This document shows, in pieces, positions 53,418-61,983 of a stretch of DNA of 64,000 bases. This stretch comes from VGNY01 sp964549635 (GTDB lineage Bacteria; Chloroflexota; Dehalococcoidia; GIF9; UBA5629), in the NCBI GenBank assembly GCA_964549635.1, contig CAZJVJ010000004.1, positions 62,001-126,000 of the forward strand. Reading direction: 5' to 3'. Below the pieces are notes generated by a model, which did no database searches, was not told where the DNA came from, and worked only from the letters and a program-made list of their open reading frames with translations. Every line of letters begins with the position of its first letter. Within the stretch, counting starts at the first letter, position 1. The position numbers and the translations under genes are program-made.

Positions 53418-54426
53418 TACTTGTTTTTCTCCCAGCAATCAGATAAAGCAATGCCATGCGAATGGCTACACCGTTAGTTACTTGTTCTTCGATTACTGAT
53501 TGGGCACCATGGGCAACTTCGGGGCTGATTTCAATTCCTTCGTTCATAGGGCCTGGGTGTAGGACTAAGGCATGTGGCTTAGCTAAAGACAGTCGTTTTT
53601 CGTCCAACTGGTAAAGCTGGACATATTCTCGTATAGTGGGCAACAGTCCACTTTGCTGGCGTTCTATCTGAAGTCGTAGAGGCATAACTATATCGGCTTT
53701 TTCCAATGCGGATTCAAGTCTGGTTTCAATGTTGACGTTCATGAGATTGCAGTTTTTTATGAAGCTACCCAAACCGCGCGGCAGGAGTGTTGGTGGGGCG
53801 CAAAGAACCACATTGATTCCCATGGTGGTCATGCCCCAGAGATTGGAACGGGCTACTCGGCTGTGCATAATATCGCCGATGATTACTGCTTTTAGTCCAT
53901 CAAGTTCACCCAGGTGGCACCGGATAGTATAGAGGTCGAGGAGGGCTTGTGTGGGATGGGCATGACAGCCATCACCGGCGTTTATCATGCTGCAATTTAT
54001 GTATTGAGTGGCAATGTATGGCGCGCCAGCTTGCGAATGGCGCATTATTATAATGTCAACGCCCAAAGCCTGTATAGTACGCAGGCTGTCAACCAGTGAT
54101 TCTCCCTTTGCGATACTACTTTTTGAAGCGTCAAGGCTGATTGTATCGGCACTCAGATTTTTAGCGGCAAGTTCGAAAGAAGCACGTGTACGTGTGCTTG
54201 GTTCGTAGAACAGAGTAACGACTGTTTTGCCTCTTAGCGTTGGCACCTTTTTAACGTCTCGGGTTAGTATCTCCGCCATAGCATCAGCGATTTCAAAGAT
54301 AAGCTCTATCTCTTCTCTATTAAAGTCGTCCAGGTCGAGTACGTGCTTATGTCTCCAGGCGGCTATTGATGGTCGTTGGAACGTTTCTGGAACTGTGATG
54401 CTAAACCTAGGTTCAGGTGTTTTCAT
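53410..54426 (-). CDS. pyrB: Aspartate carbamoyltransferase catalytic chain
   Basis: 338 residues. The carbamoyl-phosphate motif is FYEPSTRTRASFE near residue 80, followed by KGESLVDSLRTI and the HPTQALLDLYTI segment, and the aspartate loop HPGPMNEGIEI near 290. The N-terminus has about 25 extra residues before WRHKHVLDLDDF. ATG overlaps the pyrR TGA by one base. No regulatory chain pyrI is present, as expected where PyrR controls expression. Confidence 0.96.
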   Translation of the reverse strand: MKTPEPRFSITVPETFQRPSIAAWRHKHVLDLDDFNREEIELIFEIADAMAEILTRDVKKVPTLRGKTVVTLFYEPSTRTRASFELAAKNLSADTISLDASKSSIAKGESLVDSLRTIQALGVDIIIMRHSQAGAPYIATQYINCSMINAGDGCHAHPTQALLDLYTIRCHLGELDGLKAVIIGDIMHSRVARSNLWGMTTMGINVVLCAPPTLLPRGLGSFIKNCNLMNVNIETRLESALEKADIVMPLRLQIERQQSGLLPTIREYVQLYQLDEKRLSLAKPHALVLHPGPMNEGIEISPEVAHGAQSVIEEQVTNGVAIRMALLYLIAGRKTSNG

Positions 54427-54974
54427 CAGTTGTTCACCTTGACTAATGAGACTAAGCTTACCTTGTCCTCGTTGTCTATTTCCTTAACATACACTTTTAC
54501 CTCCTCACTTCTCGCGGTCGGTATGTTCTTACCTACATAGTCTGCACGGATGGGTAGCTCGCGATGTCCTCGGTCAACGAGAACGGCTAGCTGGATAGAT
54601 TTAGGTCGTCCTAAATCTATAAGGGCATCCATAGCTGCGCGAATACTGCGGCCTGTGTAGAAGACATCGTCGACTAAAATAACCTGTTTATTCGTAACAT
54701 CGACGGGGATATCGGTTCGGCGAATTATAGGTTTCAAAGCTAGCGATGAAATATCGTCACGATAAAGGCCGATGTCAAGTGAGCCAACCGGTACAGCGAC
54801 TCCCTCGAGACCTTGAATGATGATAGCCAGCCGCTTGGCTAGGGGAACCCCTCGGGTTTGCATGCCAACGAGGACAATATCATGGGCGCCTTTGTTCCTT
54901 TCTAATATCTCGTGAGCAATGCGGACTAAGGCCCTTTGCATGTCCTCTGCGGACATAAGGATTTTTTCAGGCAT
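54426..54974 (-). CDS. pyrR: PyrR regulator / uracil phosphoribosyltransferase
   Basis: 182 residues with the PRPP-binding loop VILVDDVFYTGRSIRAAMDAL near residue 97 and LVGMQTRGVPLAKRL near 43. It binds nascent pyr mRNA in the presence of UMP and promotes termination, and can have weak UPRTase activity. It is first in the operon, and its own leader carries a consensus PyrR site and a terminator overlapping its ribosome binding site. Confidence 0.95.
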   Translation of the reverse strand: MPEKILMSAEDMQRALVRIAHEILERNKGAHDIVLVGMQTRGVPLAKRLAIIIQGLEGVAVPVGSLDIGLYRDDISSLALKPIIRRTDIPVDVTNKQVILVDDVFYTGRSIRAAMDALIDLGRPKSIQLAVLVDRGHRELPIRADYVGKNIPTARSEEVKVYVKEIDNEDKVSLVSLVKVNN

Positions 54975-55101
54975 AAGAAAAACCTCCTGCCAGAAACTGG
55001 CAAGAGGTCTCTATAGCAACGAACAGATTTTGGGGTTGCGGTGGATTACAATTTTCTGTCATTACTTCCCTTGCCAGCCTCTCTGGACTGACTTAAAGGT
55101 T
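54975..55101 (-). promoter_or_regulatory. PyrR-responsive attenuator leader
   Basis: On the minus strand AGTCCAGAGAGGCT (55076-55089) matches the PyrR-binding consensus ARUCCNGNGAGGYU at every position. Downstream, ACCTCTTGCCAG (54997-55008) pairs with CTGGCAGGAGGT (54982-54993) over a TTT loop and is followed by TTTTTCTT, a terminator that also buries the pyrR GGAGG. The CTGGCAAG just after the PyrR loop can instead pair with CTTGCCAG in the terminator arm, an antiterminator. So high UMP with PyrR bound should give termination. Confidence 0.92.
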
Positions 55102-55108
55102 TGCCACA

Positions 55109-55137
55109 ATTATAACAAATGTACCGGCGATTTGCAA
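55109..55137 (-). promoter_or_regulatory. Promoter of the pyr operon
   Basis: On the minus strand TTGCAA (55132-55137), 17 bp and a perfect TATAAT (55109-55114). Start predicted near 55102, giving a leader of about 128 nt before pyrR. Confidence 0.8.
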
Positions 55138-55144
55138 GTCTAAC

Positions 55145-56113
55145 TTAAAAGAATTGTACTATAACTTTTCCGAAGATGGGGCCAACGAAATGGCGCATAA
55201 AAGGTATAAACCCAGGGCCGAATCTCCTGCTCAATTCCTTGGAAAAGTCCTCTACGTAGTCGGTAAAAGTATGGTGCTGGAATTTAAGAAGTTTTTGTGA
55301 CTTAGCTGTGTCGTAACAGTCCAAATAGAATGGCTCCGTGGTAAATTTTCTGGCCGGTGGTAAAGGTAGCCCCATGACTCTCAGGATGGTGCCGATCATG
55401 TCTTTATATAGCATTCGTTGCTTGGGTCCACCGCTGATGACCAAGGTGTGTCCCTTAACCTTTTCGAAATTATTGACAGCATTGAGTATCGCCAGCGCTG
55501 CGTCATCTGGATGACAATATTCAACTCGGTTATTCAGCGGAATTGTAAACATTCGCTTAAGGTCACGAATCGTAAAGGAAAGATACATGGTTGCAGCAAG
55601 GCGCAAAATTACGTAATCGATTCCCGACTCTCTAATGATGTCTTCAGCCTGAAGTTTGGTCTCGCCATATGTTCCTTTTGGGTTAGGAAGATGTTTTTCC
55701 GGGCAAAGAGGTTTAGTTGCATCCGGCGTTGGGCCGAAGACAGCTACCGAGGAAGTAAATATGAGCGGGATTTGTGCAGCTTTCTGTTTTAACAGTTCGA
55801 CGAGTATCCTGGTGCCACCCACGTTGACCTTGATAGCCAACTCAGGTTTCTCGTCTGCCACCGGTGGCAGGATGCCAGCCATATGGACTACTGCGTCAAC
55901 TCCTTCAAGGGCTTTTCGAACTGAGTCAGGTTGTGTTATATCACCCCACTGAATTTCAGCATTTGCCAGGAGCCTTTTAACGCTTTTTCTATTGTTCGGG
56001 GTTGCTAAGTCGAATACCCTTACTTGGAATCCTGCCTGCAAAAAAGCTTTGCAGACATTTATACCTAATCGGCCAGCCCCGCCTGTGATTAACACTCGTA
56101 TTTTATTGCCCAT
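55145..56113 (-). CDS. NAD-dependent epimerase/dehydratase (extended SDR)
   Basis: 322 residues, extended short-chain dehydrogenase fold. The cofactor loop is GGAGRLG at residues 10-16, with the acidic residue in VFDLA selecting NAD. The active-site serine/tyrosine/lysine set is FTSSVAVFG and YGETK near residue 150. The C-terminal part is not typical of a sugar epimerase, and the protein ends FGKVIVQFF, so the substrate may be a sterol-like or other alcohol. It starts 4 bp after the upstream hydrolase gene stops and may be cotranscribed. Confidence 0.82.
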   Translation of the reverse strand: MGNKIRVLITGGAGRLGINVCKAFLQAGFQVRVFDLATPNNRKSVKRLLANAEIQWGDITQPDSVRKALEGVDAVVHMAGILPPVADEKPELAIKVNVGGTRILVELLKQKAAQIPLIFTSSVAVFGPTPDATKPLCPEKHLPNPKGTYGETKLQAEDIIRESGIDYVILRLAATMYLSFTIRDLKRMFTIPLNNRVEYCHPDDAALAILNAVNNFEKVKGHTLVISGGPKQRMLYKDMIGTILRVMGLPLPPARKFTTEPFYLDCYDTAKSQKLLKFQHHTFTDYVEDFSKELSRRFGPGFIPFMRHFVGPIFGKVIVQFF

Positions 56114-56117
56114 TGGT

Positions 56118-57023
56118 CTAGAGATTGGTCTTCAGCGTTTTTACTAACCAGTTTATCCACTGGTTACGTAGCGTCCCTGGTAGTAGCGGTGTAGTGTGGA
56201 ATCCTCCTTTAGCTAGTAATATTGCCTTGGGCTCGCAGGCTGCCTCATAAACGAACGCTGTTTTTTGATAAGGGGTTACCCTATCGCCCTCGCAGAAGAC
56301 GAAAAGTTTGGAACAAGTCTCCAACTTGTGGAGTACATCTGACATTTTCATCAGTGGGAAGCCTTCAAAAAATTTTTGCCAGTCCACACGAACCCGGTAC
56401 CCGTGCAGGTACATCCAGAGTCTACAAAGTAGAGCGGCAGTACCCTTTAACCACGGAAAAGCTCCGTGCTTCGGATATTCAATGATTTTGGTATTCTGCC
56501 CCCATCGCCCAATAGTGAGTGGCTCATCGGCAAGAAGCTGGCTGTCCACCTCTGGTGGACAGGCCAATGCAACCAGAGCACGAGGATTATCTACCTTTTC
56601 TGTGGCCATAATTGCGGACATAGCGCCTAAACTGTGTCCGACAAGTCCTATTCGTTCCTCATCCACTGCTGGTAGCTGAGCCAACAAGCTCCAGGCATCA
56701 ATAACGTCGTCTGTAAGCCTTCCGTCGACGACGCCTTCACTGAGGCCATGACCGCGGAAGTCGAAGATGAAAATTGCTATACCCTGGGCTGCCAGAATGC
56801 GGGCACTTGGTTCAACAGCCTTGGAGCTAGCGCCAAAGCCGTGGCACAAAACAGCGCCAGGTAAAAGGCCAGATACGTTTACATTTTCCGGTAACAGGAT
56901 CTTGCCATTTAACTTTATAGCGTGACTGCCAAAGAGGACAGGTAATTCTTTGATTTTGTTTGCGCTTATCTTTTCTTTAACCTTCATCTCAATCATTTTC
57001 TGCTTTATTAACGAACAACACAT
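56118..57023 (-). CDS. Alpha/beta hydrolase (dienelactone hydrolase-like)
   Basis: 301 residues. The oxyanion segment is VLCHGFGASSKAVEP, with nucleophile serine in GLVGHSLGAMSAIM near residue 136 and candidate acid and histidine in FCEGDRVTPY and KGGFHTTPL near the C-terminus. No signal peptide, so cytoplasmic. Several ATGs lie in the first 13 residues (57023, 56996, 56987); the first is shown. It is followed 4 bp later by the SDR gene. Substrate unknown. Confidence 0.8.
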   Translation of the reverse strand: MCCSLIKQKMIEMKVKEKISANKIKELPVLFGSHAIKLNGKILLPENVNVSGLLPGAVLCHGFGASSKAVEPSARILAAQGIAIFIFDFRGHGLSEGVVDGRLTDDVIDAWSLLAQLPAVDEERIGLVGHSLGAMSAIMATEKVDNPRALVALACPPEVDSQLLADEPLTIGRWGQNTKIIEYPKHGAFPWLKGTAALLCRLWMYLHGYRVRVDWQKFFEGFPLMKMSDVLHKLETCSKLFVFCEGDRVTPYQKTAFVYEAACEPKAILLAKGGFHTTPLLPGTLRNQWINWLVKTLKTNL

Positions 57024-57224
57024 GCAGTAAGTTTACCCTATAACCTTCATTCTGTAATCGTGAGTATGGCTGGTTTTGCGTGAAGAAAAGAGGCCTGAGT
57101 GGAGTCATCCCTTTTGGCGATGGGCAAATCGCACTTTAGTATGACTTGGCTTGTGATAATGATGATTTTCTTGAGCAGATGAGGCTAAGGTTAGTCTTAG
57201 GGGGCGCACCTTTCCTGTATTGGT

Positions 57225-57998
57225 TCAAGAAAGGTTTAGCCATTTAAGAAGGTCATTACCCCAGAGTAGCGTTACCATAGTAGCTACGGATAGGAATGGG
57301 CCAAAGGGTATCATGTCTTTTCGTCCTTTTACTTTTAGAAGTAACATAATTGATGCCGCTAGACCGCCGCTGACCATGGCTAAAAACATCGCTAGAAAGA
57401 CTAGCGGGAACCCAGTGACTAATCCTATTAATCCTGCTAGCTTGACGTCACCCCATCCCATACCTTGTCGTGAAATCAAGGCTGGAAGGCATAACAGTGA
57501 GAAGCCGATAGCACCACCAATAGCCGCACTTTTTATTCCCGGTTGGGCGATTGACGGCACAGACTCTGCAGCCAGTGCTAACATGAAGGCAATAGCCATT
57601 CCAGGCAGAACTATCTTGTTGGGTAAAATATTGTGCTCCAAGTCTGTAATCAAAAGGACTATGAACAGGCAGCAATAAAGGGCAACTATTCCCAGGTTCC
57701 AACTAATTCCATAGTACCAGAACAAAAAGACAAATACTGCTGCAGTGGATGATTCCACCAAGAATAAGCGTATAGGTATGCTTGCCCCACAATAGCGGCA
57801 ACGGCCTTTTAGGAGCAGGTAACTGAGAATTGGAAACAAGTCCTTGATTGCGAGCCGACGTTTACAGCTAGGGCAGCCGGACGGCGGTGAGATGATTGAT
57901 TTACCTTCAGGGAGTCTGTCAGCGACCACATTAATGAAGCTGCCTACGGTTGCGCCCAGCAAGAAGAATAAAAATGACCACAAAATAGCAGTTAGCAC
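57225..57998 (-). CDS. pilD: Prepilin peptidase (A24 family)
   Basis: Membrane aspartic protease of 257 residues that trims type IV prepilins and pseudopilins. The N-terminal GSFINVVADRLP is followed by the four-cysteine zinc site CPSC...CRYC. Active-site aspartates lie in TDLEHNILPNKIVLPG and in the GxGD motif GMGWGDVKLAG near residue 180. It starts with GTG 57998, 6 bp after the MoaD-like gene. No pilin gene is in the window. Confidence 0.9.
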   Translation of the reverse strand: MLTAILWSFLFFLLGATVGSFINVVADRLPEGKSIISPPSGCPSCKRRLAIKDLFPILSYLLLKGRCRYCGASIPIRLFLVESSTAAVFVFLFWYYGISWNLGIVALYCCLFIVLLITDLEHNILPNKIVLPGMAIAFMLALAAESVPSIAQPGIKSAAIGGAIGFSLLCLPALISRQGMGWGDVKLAGLIGLVTGFPLVFLAMFLAMVSGGLAASIMLLLKVKGRKDMIPFGPFLSVATMVTLLWGNDLLKWLNLS

Positions 57999-58004
57999 TG
58001 GCTC

Positions 58005-58289
58005 TTATCCACCGGTAGCTGGAGGGAAAATCTGGAGCTGGTCACCGTCTTTAAGATTTGTCTGTTTCAAATTGCGCAAGCTGGCACCATTAAGTAGCAC
58101 GAGAGAGTACTCGTGTATTCGCCCGTCCACTTGAATTCCGTTGGCCATAAGTTGCTCTCGGAGCTTTTGACCAAACTTCTCATCCACTTGAGCTAGGGCC
58201 TGTTCCAAGTTATCGGCATCTATTGTAATGCTATCTATGCCCAAATATTGGCGCCAGAGACTATAAAATTTAATTGTGACCGATGCCAT
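58005..58289 (-). CDS. MoaD/ThiS-family sulfur carrier
   Basis: 94 residues of ubiquitin-like fold ending in the diagnostic diglycine (FPPATGG). The core shows VTIKFYSLWRQYLG, VDGRIHEYSLVLLNG and LKDGDQLQIFPP. After adenylation of its terminal glycine by an E1-like enzyme it would carry sulfur for molybdopterin, thiamine, tungstopterin or another product. Its start is 13 bp after the E1-like gene stop, so they form a pair. Confidence 0.87.
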   Translation of the reverse strand: MASVTIKFYSLWRQYLGIDSITIDADNLEQALAQVDEKFGQKLREQLMANGIQVDGRIHEYSLVLLNGASLRNLKQTNLKDGDQLQIFPPATGG

Positions 58290-58302
58290 CTTTGATTAAC
58301 CT

Positions 58303-59160
58303 TTATACCTCGATTTTATCGACAATACTCTCCATAGTGTCAAACATAAGAAGCAAGTTGCGCAGGGGTTTACCGATTCCAGTGATTATCTTAATTACTT
58401 CCTGAACTTGCCAGGCTGCTACCATTGCCGGAGTGGCTGAGGGAGTACCTATCTTTATTTCTATTCCGTGCTCCAATCGACTATCAGGCGGCCCATAAAC
58501 GGACATTAGTCCTGCATCTTCCGGGTAAATAGCCATGAGTTGGCCACTAAATCCGGCAATCGCACCATAGACGTACGGGATTCCTAATCTTCTGCAAGCG
58601 TTTTCAACCGCGTATCGTGATGGCAAATTGTCCAGCCCATCAACTACCACCCGAACCCCCGCGAGTAGCTCGGTCGCATTCTCGTTATTCAATCTTTCTA
58701 AGAAAGTGGTAATAGTGATTGCTGAGTTTATTTCCTTGACCCTTCTTGAGGCGGCCCTTGCTTTGTACTCGCCCAGATTTTCTTCTGTTGACATCAGCTG
58801 CCTGTTTAAATTCTGTTCAGAGAAGCGGTCGTTGTCAATAATGATTATGTGTCCTATGCCTTGTCTGGCCAGTAGCTCTATGACCGTGCCCCCCAATCCA
58901 CCTGCACCAACCACAGCGACAGTGGATTGCAATAATTTTATTTGGCCATCTATGCCAATTGTACCTATATTACGAAGATAACGGAAAGGAATGACACCCT
59001 CTTGTAGCGATATAATTTGTATCTCTATAGGAGCAATGCCCTCTGCATGAGCAATAGAGTTTACTGCTTTTAAGCTAATGACAGGATATTTACTGCCATC
59101 TGGGGCTATATATGTCTCCGTAAATTGTCGAATGCGTTGCGCAATGGTTTCGTTTGCCAT
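58303..59160 (-). CDS. ThiF/MoeB/HesA-type adenylyltransferase
   Basis: 285 residues from ATG 59160, behind GCAGGTAAC. The ATP loop is VVGAGGLGGTVIELLARQGIG near residue 83; IDNDRFSEQNLNRQ holds the conserved aspartate and arginine, and DGLDNLPSRY follows. It should adenylate the MoaD-like partner. Odd point: the two CxxC zinc pairs of MoeB and ThiF are not seen; the C-terminal part reads GTPSATPAMVAAWQVQEV with no cysteine. It may be a zinc-free HesA-like form. Pathway not determinable. Confidence 0.85.
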   Translation of the reverse strand: MANETIAQRIRQFTETYIAPDGSKYPVISLKAVNSIAHAEGIAPIEIQIISLQEGVIPFRYLRNIGTIGIDGQIKLLQSTVAVVGAGGLGGTVIELLARQGIGHIIIIDNDRFSEQNLNRQLMSTEENLGEYKARAASRRVKEINSAITITTFLERLNNENATELLAGVRVVVDGLDNLPSRYAVENACRRLGIPYVYGAIAGFSGQLMAIYPEDAGLMSVYGPPDSRLEHGIEIKIGTPSATPAMVAAWQVQEVIKIITGIGKPLRNLLLMFDTMESIVDKIEV

Positions 59161-59283
59161 GTTACCTGCTCGAAATATTTTATTGTGCACATGGCTTGTA
59201 GCTTACAGTGATAACGCTATTGATTAAAGTGTGACATATCATAACAGAATTGGGCAGATTTATCATTGGGAGGGAAGCGCCGC

Positions 59284-60021
59284 TTATTTATAGAATTGGC
59301 AGGCGATAGCGCTCTCGTAATTCAACCCTATGTTCAGGCCATGTGATGTAGCTGTATTGAGAGCTTTTTTGGCAGCTTGGACGGCAGCCGGGGGCGATGT
59401 GGCTATTTCTTGAGCTAGCTTTATTGCATTGATCATTAATTGGTCATGTGAATAGACATGGTCTACTAATCCTATACGAAGGGCCTCTTTGGCATCAATT
59501 TTTCTTCCGGTGAAGATGAGTTCCCTGGCTCTGCCGGGCCCAACGGTGCGTGGTAACCGCTGAGTGCCTCCACAGTCTGGGATTATGCCGTAAGTCACTT
59601 CAGGTATCGAGAAGACTGCGGTTTCAGAGGCAAGTCTGATGTCACAGGCTAGGGCAATCTCCATACCTCCACCTATACAGGCGCCATTTATTGCTGCAAT
59701 TACTGGTACAGGTAAGGACTCATACATATCAAATACGCCTCTAAAATACCGGACTGCTTCGAACGCATTGCGAAATGGCATACCGGCGAACATCTTTTCC
59801 GGAGAAGCTAGTACACTAATATCGAGCCCTGCGCAGAAGGCACGTCCAGCTCCGGTTAGGATGGCAACCCTGACATTTGGTTCTTGCTCTATTGCTTTGG
59901 CTGCCTCTCCCAGCCCCATCCAAAGTTCTATATCAAGGGCATTCAGCTTTTCAGGGCGATTCATGGTGACCCTAGCTATGGCATCTTCTATTTTAAGCAA
60001 CACCTTTTCAGTTTTAATCAT
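59284..60021 (-). CDS. Enoyl-CoA hydratase/isomerase family protein, short C-terminus
   Basis: Crotonase-fold enzyme of 245 residues. Oxyanion-hole segments are GRAFCAGLDIS near residue 60 and INGACIGGGMEIALACD near 108, with both catalytic-type glutamates present (GGGMEIA and SIPEVTYG). GTGAGGAGGACGG precedes the ATG. It stops after SAIACQFYK, about 15-25 residues short of the usual C-terminal helix. It is downstream of the enoate-type reductase and probably acts on the same acyl-CoA intermediates. Confidence 0.85.
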   Translation of the reverse strand: MIKTEKVLLKIEDAIARVTMNRPEKLNALDIELWMGLGEAAKAIEQEPNVRVAILTGAGRAFCAGLDISVLASPEKMFAGMPFRNAFEAVRYFRGVFDMYESLPVPVIAAINGACIGGGMEIALACDIRLASETAVFSIPEVTYGIIPDCGGTQRLPRTVGPGRARELIFTGRKIDAKEALRIGLVDHVYSHDQLMINAIKLAQEIATSPPAAVQAAKKALNTATSHGLNIGLNYESAIACQFYK

Positions 60022-60060
60022 CCGTCCTCCTCACAGTGCGAGTATCTTCGACAAAGGGTT

Positions 60061-61983
60061 TCACAGAGCCTGTGCTACTCTAAACGCGCTCTCCATGGCT
60101 TGGGCTATCTTGCCGGGTTTGGCGCTGTCTCCTATTACGTAGAGTTCAGCAACTCTTCCTTCCAGGCCTTTAGCAAGCTTCTGATTTGGCTCCATTCCCG
60201 CGGCAAGCACAACACTGTCGCCATCAAAAAATTCGACTTTTCCATTGCGGTCTACCTTCACACCACTCTCGGTTATTTCTGTCACCCTGGCATTTGTTTC
60301 CATTTTTACACCTAAACCGCGGAGCCTTCCCATTATTACCCATCTGTTGGCTCGCTCTATGTCCGCTCCAATACGTCCGAGCATTTCAAGAATAGTCACT
60401 TTTCTGCCACGTACTGCTAGGAATTCAGCTGTTTCGCAGCCTACCATGCCACCGCCGATTATGAGCACATTTTGCCCAACCTCTTGCCGGCCCTTTAAAA
60501 TATCTGTGGCTAGAAAAACGTTTTCCCTGTTTACTCCCGGGATGTCAGGGATTATTGGCAGTGCGCCGGTGGCCACTATCACGACATCAGGTTCGGCTTC
60601 GGCAACTGTCTTTGGAGTTACCTCCTCACCCAGCCTGACATCAACACCCAACTTCTGCATCTGGCGTGATAGATATCTAATAAGATTGCCTAACTCCTCT
60701 TTGTGGGGTGGTATAGTAGCCACCAGAAGCTGACCACCAAGTTGTTCTTTGTCATCAACAAGTGTAACATTATGGCCTCTCATGGCAGCTACCCTTGCTG
60801 CTTCCATTCCTGCTGGGCCTCCGCCAATAACTAAAACCTTCTTTGGCTGTTTTGCTGGTACGATATTATACTCAGCTTCTCTACCGGCTCTAGCGTTTAT
60901 GGCACAGGTTATGCCATCCTGTTCTATTGCTTTGTCGAAGCAGGTACAGCAGGCAGTGCATTGTCTTATGTCGTCAAATTGGCCCTCTCTAGCCTTGTTC
61001 GGCCATTCTGGGTCAGCTATAAGAGCTCTGGCCAGGTATATCAAATCAACCTTCCCGTCAACCAGAATCTGCTCTGCCAGGTGCGGGTCTGATATCCTTG
61101 TGCCACCGATAATCGGTATACTGACTACCTTCTTAACTGCCTCTGCCAGGTATATCCAGTTCGCTTGCGGAACGGACATCTGTATAAATGGTACGGGTGA
61201 CTCGTGCCATCCGGTGGATACATTGATGGCATGGATACCGGCCATCTCCATCAGCCGAGCAACTGTCTTGGTATCTTCAAGCGTGTTACCACCATCCATG
61301 AAGTCGGCACCAGAAACCCGGCACAGTAGTGGATAGTCACTGCCCACAGTGTTTTTGACGCAATTAATGCACTCGAGAAGTAGCCTGGCGCGCTTTTCAA
61401 TGTTACCCCCGTAGCCGTCAGTCCTTTTGTTGGTGTGGCCAGATAGAAAGTGACTGATAAGGCTGGTACCAGCGATTGCATTGATCTCGACTGCATCAAA
61501 TCCAGCTTCTACTGCACGCCGGGCAGCGTCACCGTAGCTTTTTACAACCTGGCTGATCTCGCTGGTAATTAACGGCCTTGGTTTTGGCGCGTTGGCATGT
61601 CTCTCTACTGTGACATCCGAGGGCCCGACCAGTTCCCAGGTACCATCTTTTTTGGGCAGAATTCCGAGAGCAGATAGTTGTATGGCTACCTTTGCCCCGC
61701 ATGTATGTATTAAGTCAACAAATTCGCGCAGACCGGGAATAAATTCATCTTTGTAAATGCCGATACCGCCAGCAAACAAGGGTCCCGGATCCATAGTAGT
61801 GGCAAGGCCTACAACTATAAGCCCAACACCACCCCGTGCCCTTTCGCTATAGAAATGCTTGAAGCGGTCGGTTATCATACCGTTGGCTCCCAGCCCTACT
61901 GCCATGGCTGGCATTACGAGCCTGTTCTTCAGCTTCAGCTTGCTTATGTTTATAGGTTCAAATAGCGTTCTGATTTGGCTCAA
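60061..61983 (-). CDS. FeS-flavin NADH:enoate/2,4-dienoyl-CoA reductase-like oxidoreductase
   Basis: Two-part enzyme of about 640 residues. Residues 1-330 are an old-yellow-enzyme TIM barrel binding FMN (FEPINISKLKLKNRLVMPAM, then GHTNKRTDGYGG). A cysteine cluster for [4Fe-4S] follows (CTACCTCFDKAIEQDGITC). The C-terminal half has two dinucleotide-binding loops, VIGGGPAGMEAARVAA and IIGGGMVGCETAEFLA, for FAD and NADH. The long frame begins at GTG 62004, but AGGAGG lies inside it 8 bp before TTG 61983, so I chose TTG. It overlaps the upstream gene by 26 bp. It may reduce an unsaturated acid or acyl-CoA. Confidence 0.88.
   Translation of the reverse strand: MSQIRTLFEPINISKLKLKNRLVMPAMAVGLGANGMITDRFKHFYSERARGGVGLIVVGLATTMDPGPLFAGGIGIYKDEFIPGLREFVDLIHTCGAKVAIQLSALGILPKKDGTWELVGPSDVTVERHANAPKPRPLITSEISQVVKSYGDAARRAVEAGFDAVEINAIAGTSLISHFLSGHTNKRTDGYGGNIEKRARLLLECINCVKNTVGSDYPLLCRVSGADFMDGGNTLEDTKTVARLMEMAGIHAINVSTGWHESPVPFIQMSVPQANWIYLAEAVKKVVSIPIIGGTRISDPHLAEQILVDGKVDLIYLARALIADPEWPNKAREGQFDDIRQCTACCTCFDKAIEQDGITCAINARAGREAEYNIVPAKQPKKVLVIGGGPAGMEAARVAAMRGHNVTLVDDKEQLGGQLLVATIPPHKEELGNLIRYLSRQMQKLGVDVRLGEEVTPKTVAEAEPDVVIVATGALPIIPDIPGVNRENVFLATDILKGRQEVGQNVLIIGGGMVGCETAEFLAVRGRKVTILEMLGRIGADIERANRWVIMGRLRGLGVKMETNARVTEITESGVKVDRNGKVEFFDGDSVVLAAGMEPNQKLAKGLEGRVAELYVIGDSAKPGKIAQAMESAFRVAQAL

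Noticed and set aside
60749..61336. 195-residue plus-strand open frame
   Set aside because: Antisense shadow of the FeS-flavin reductase.
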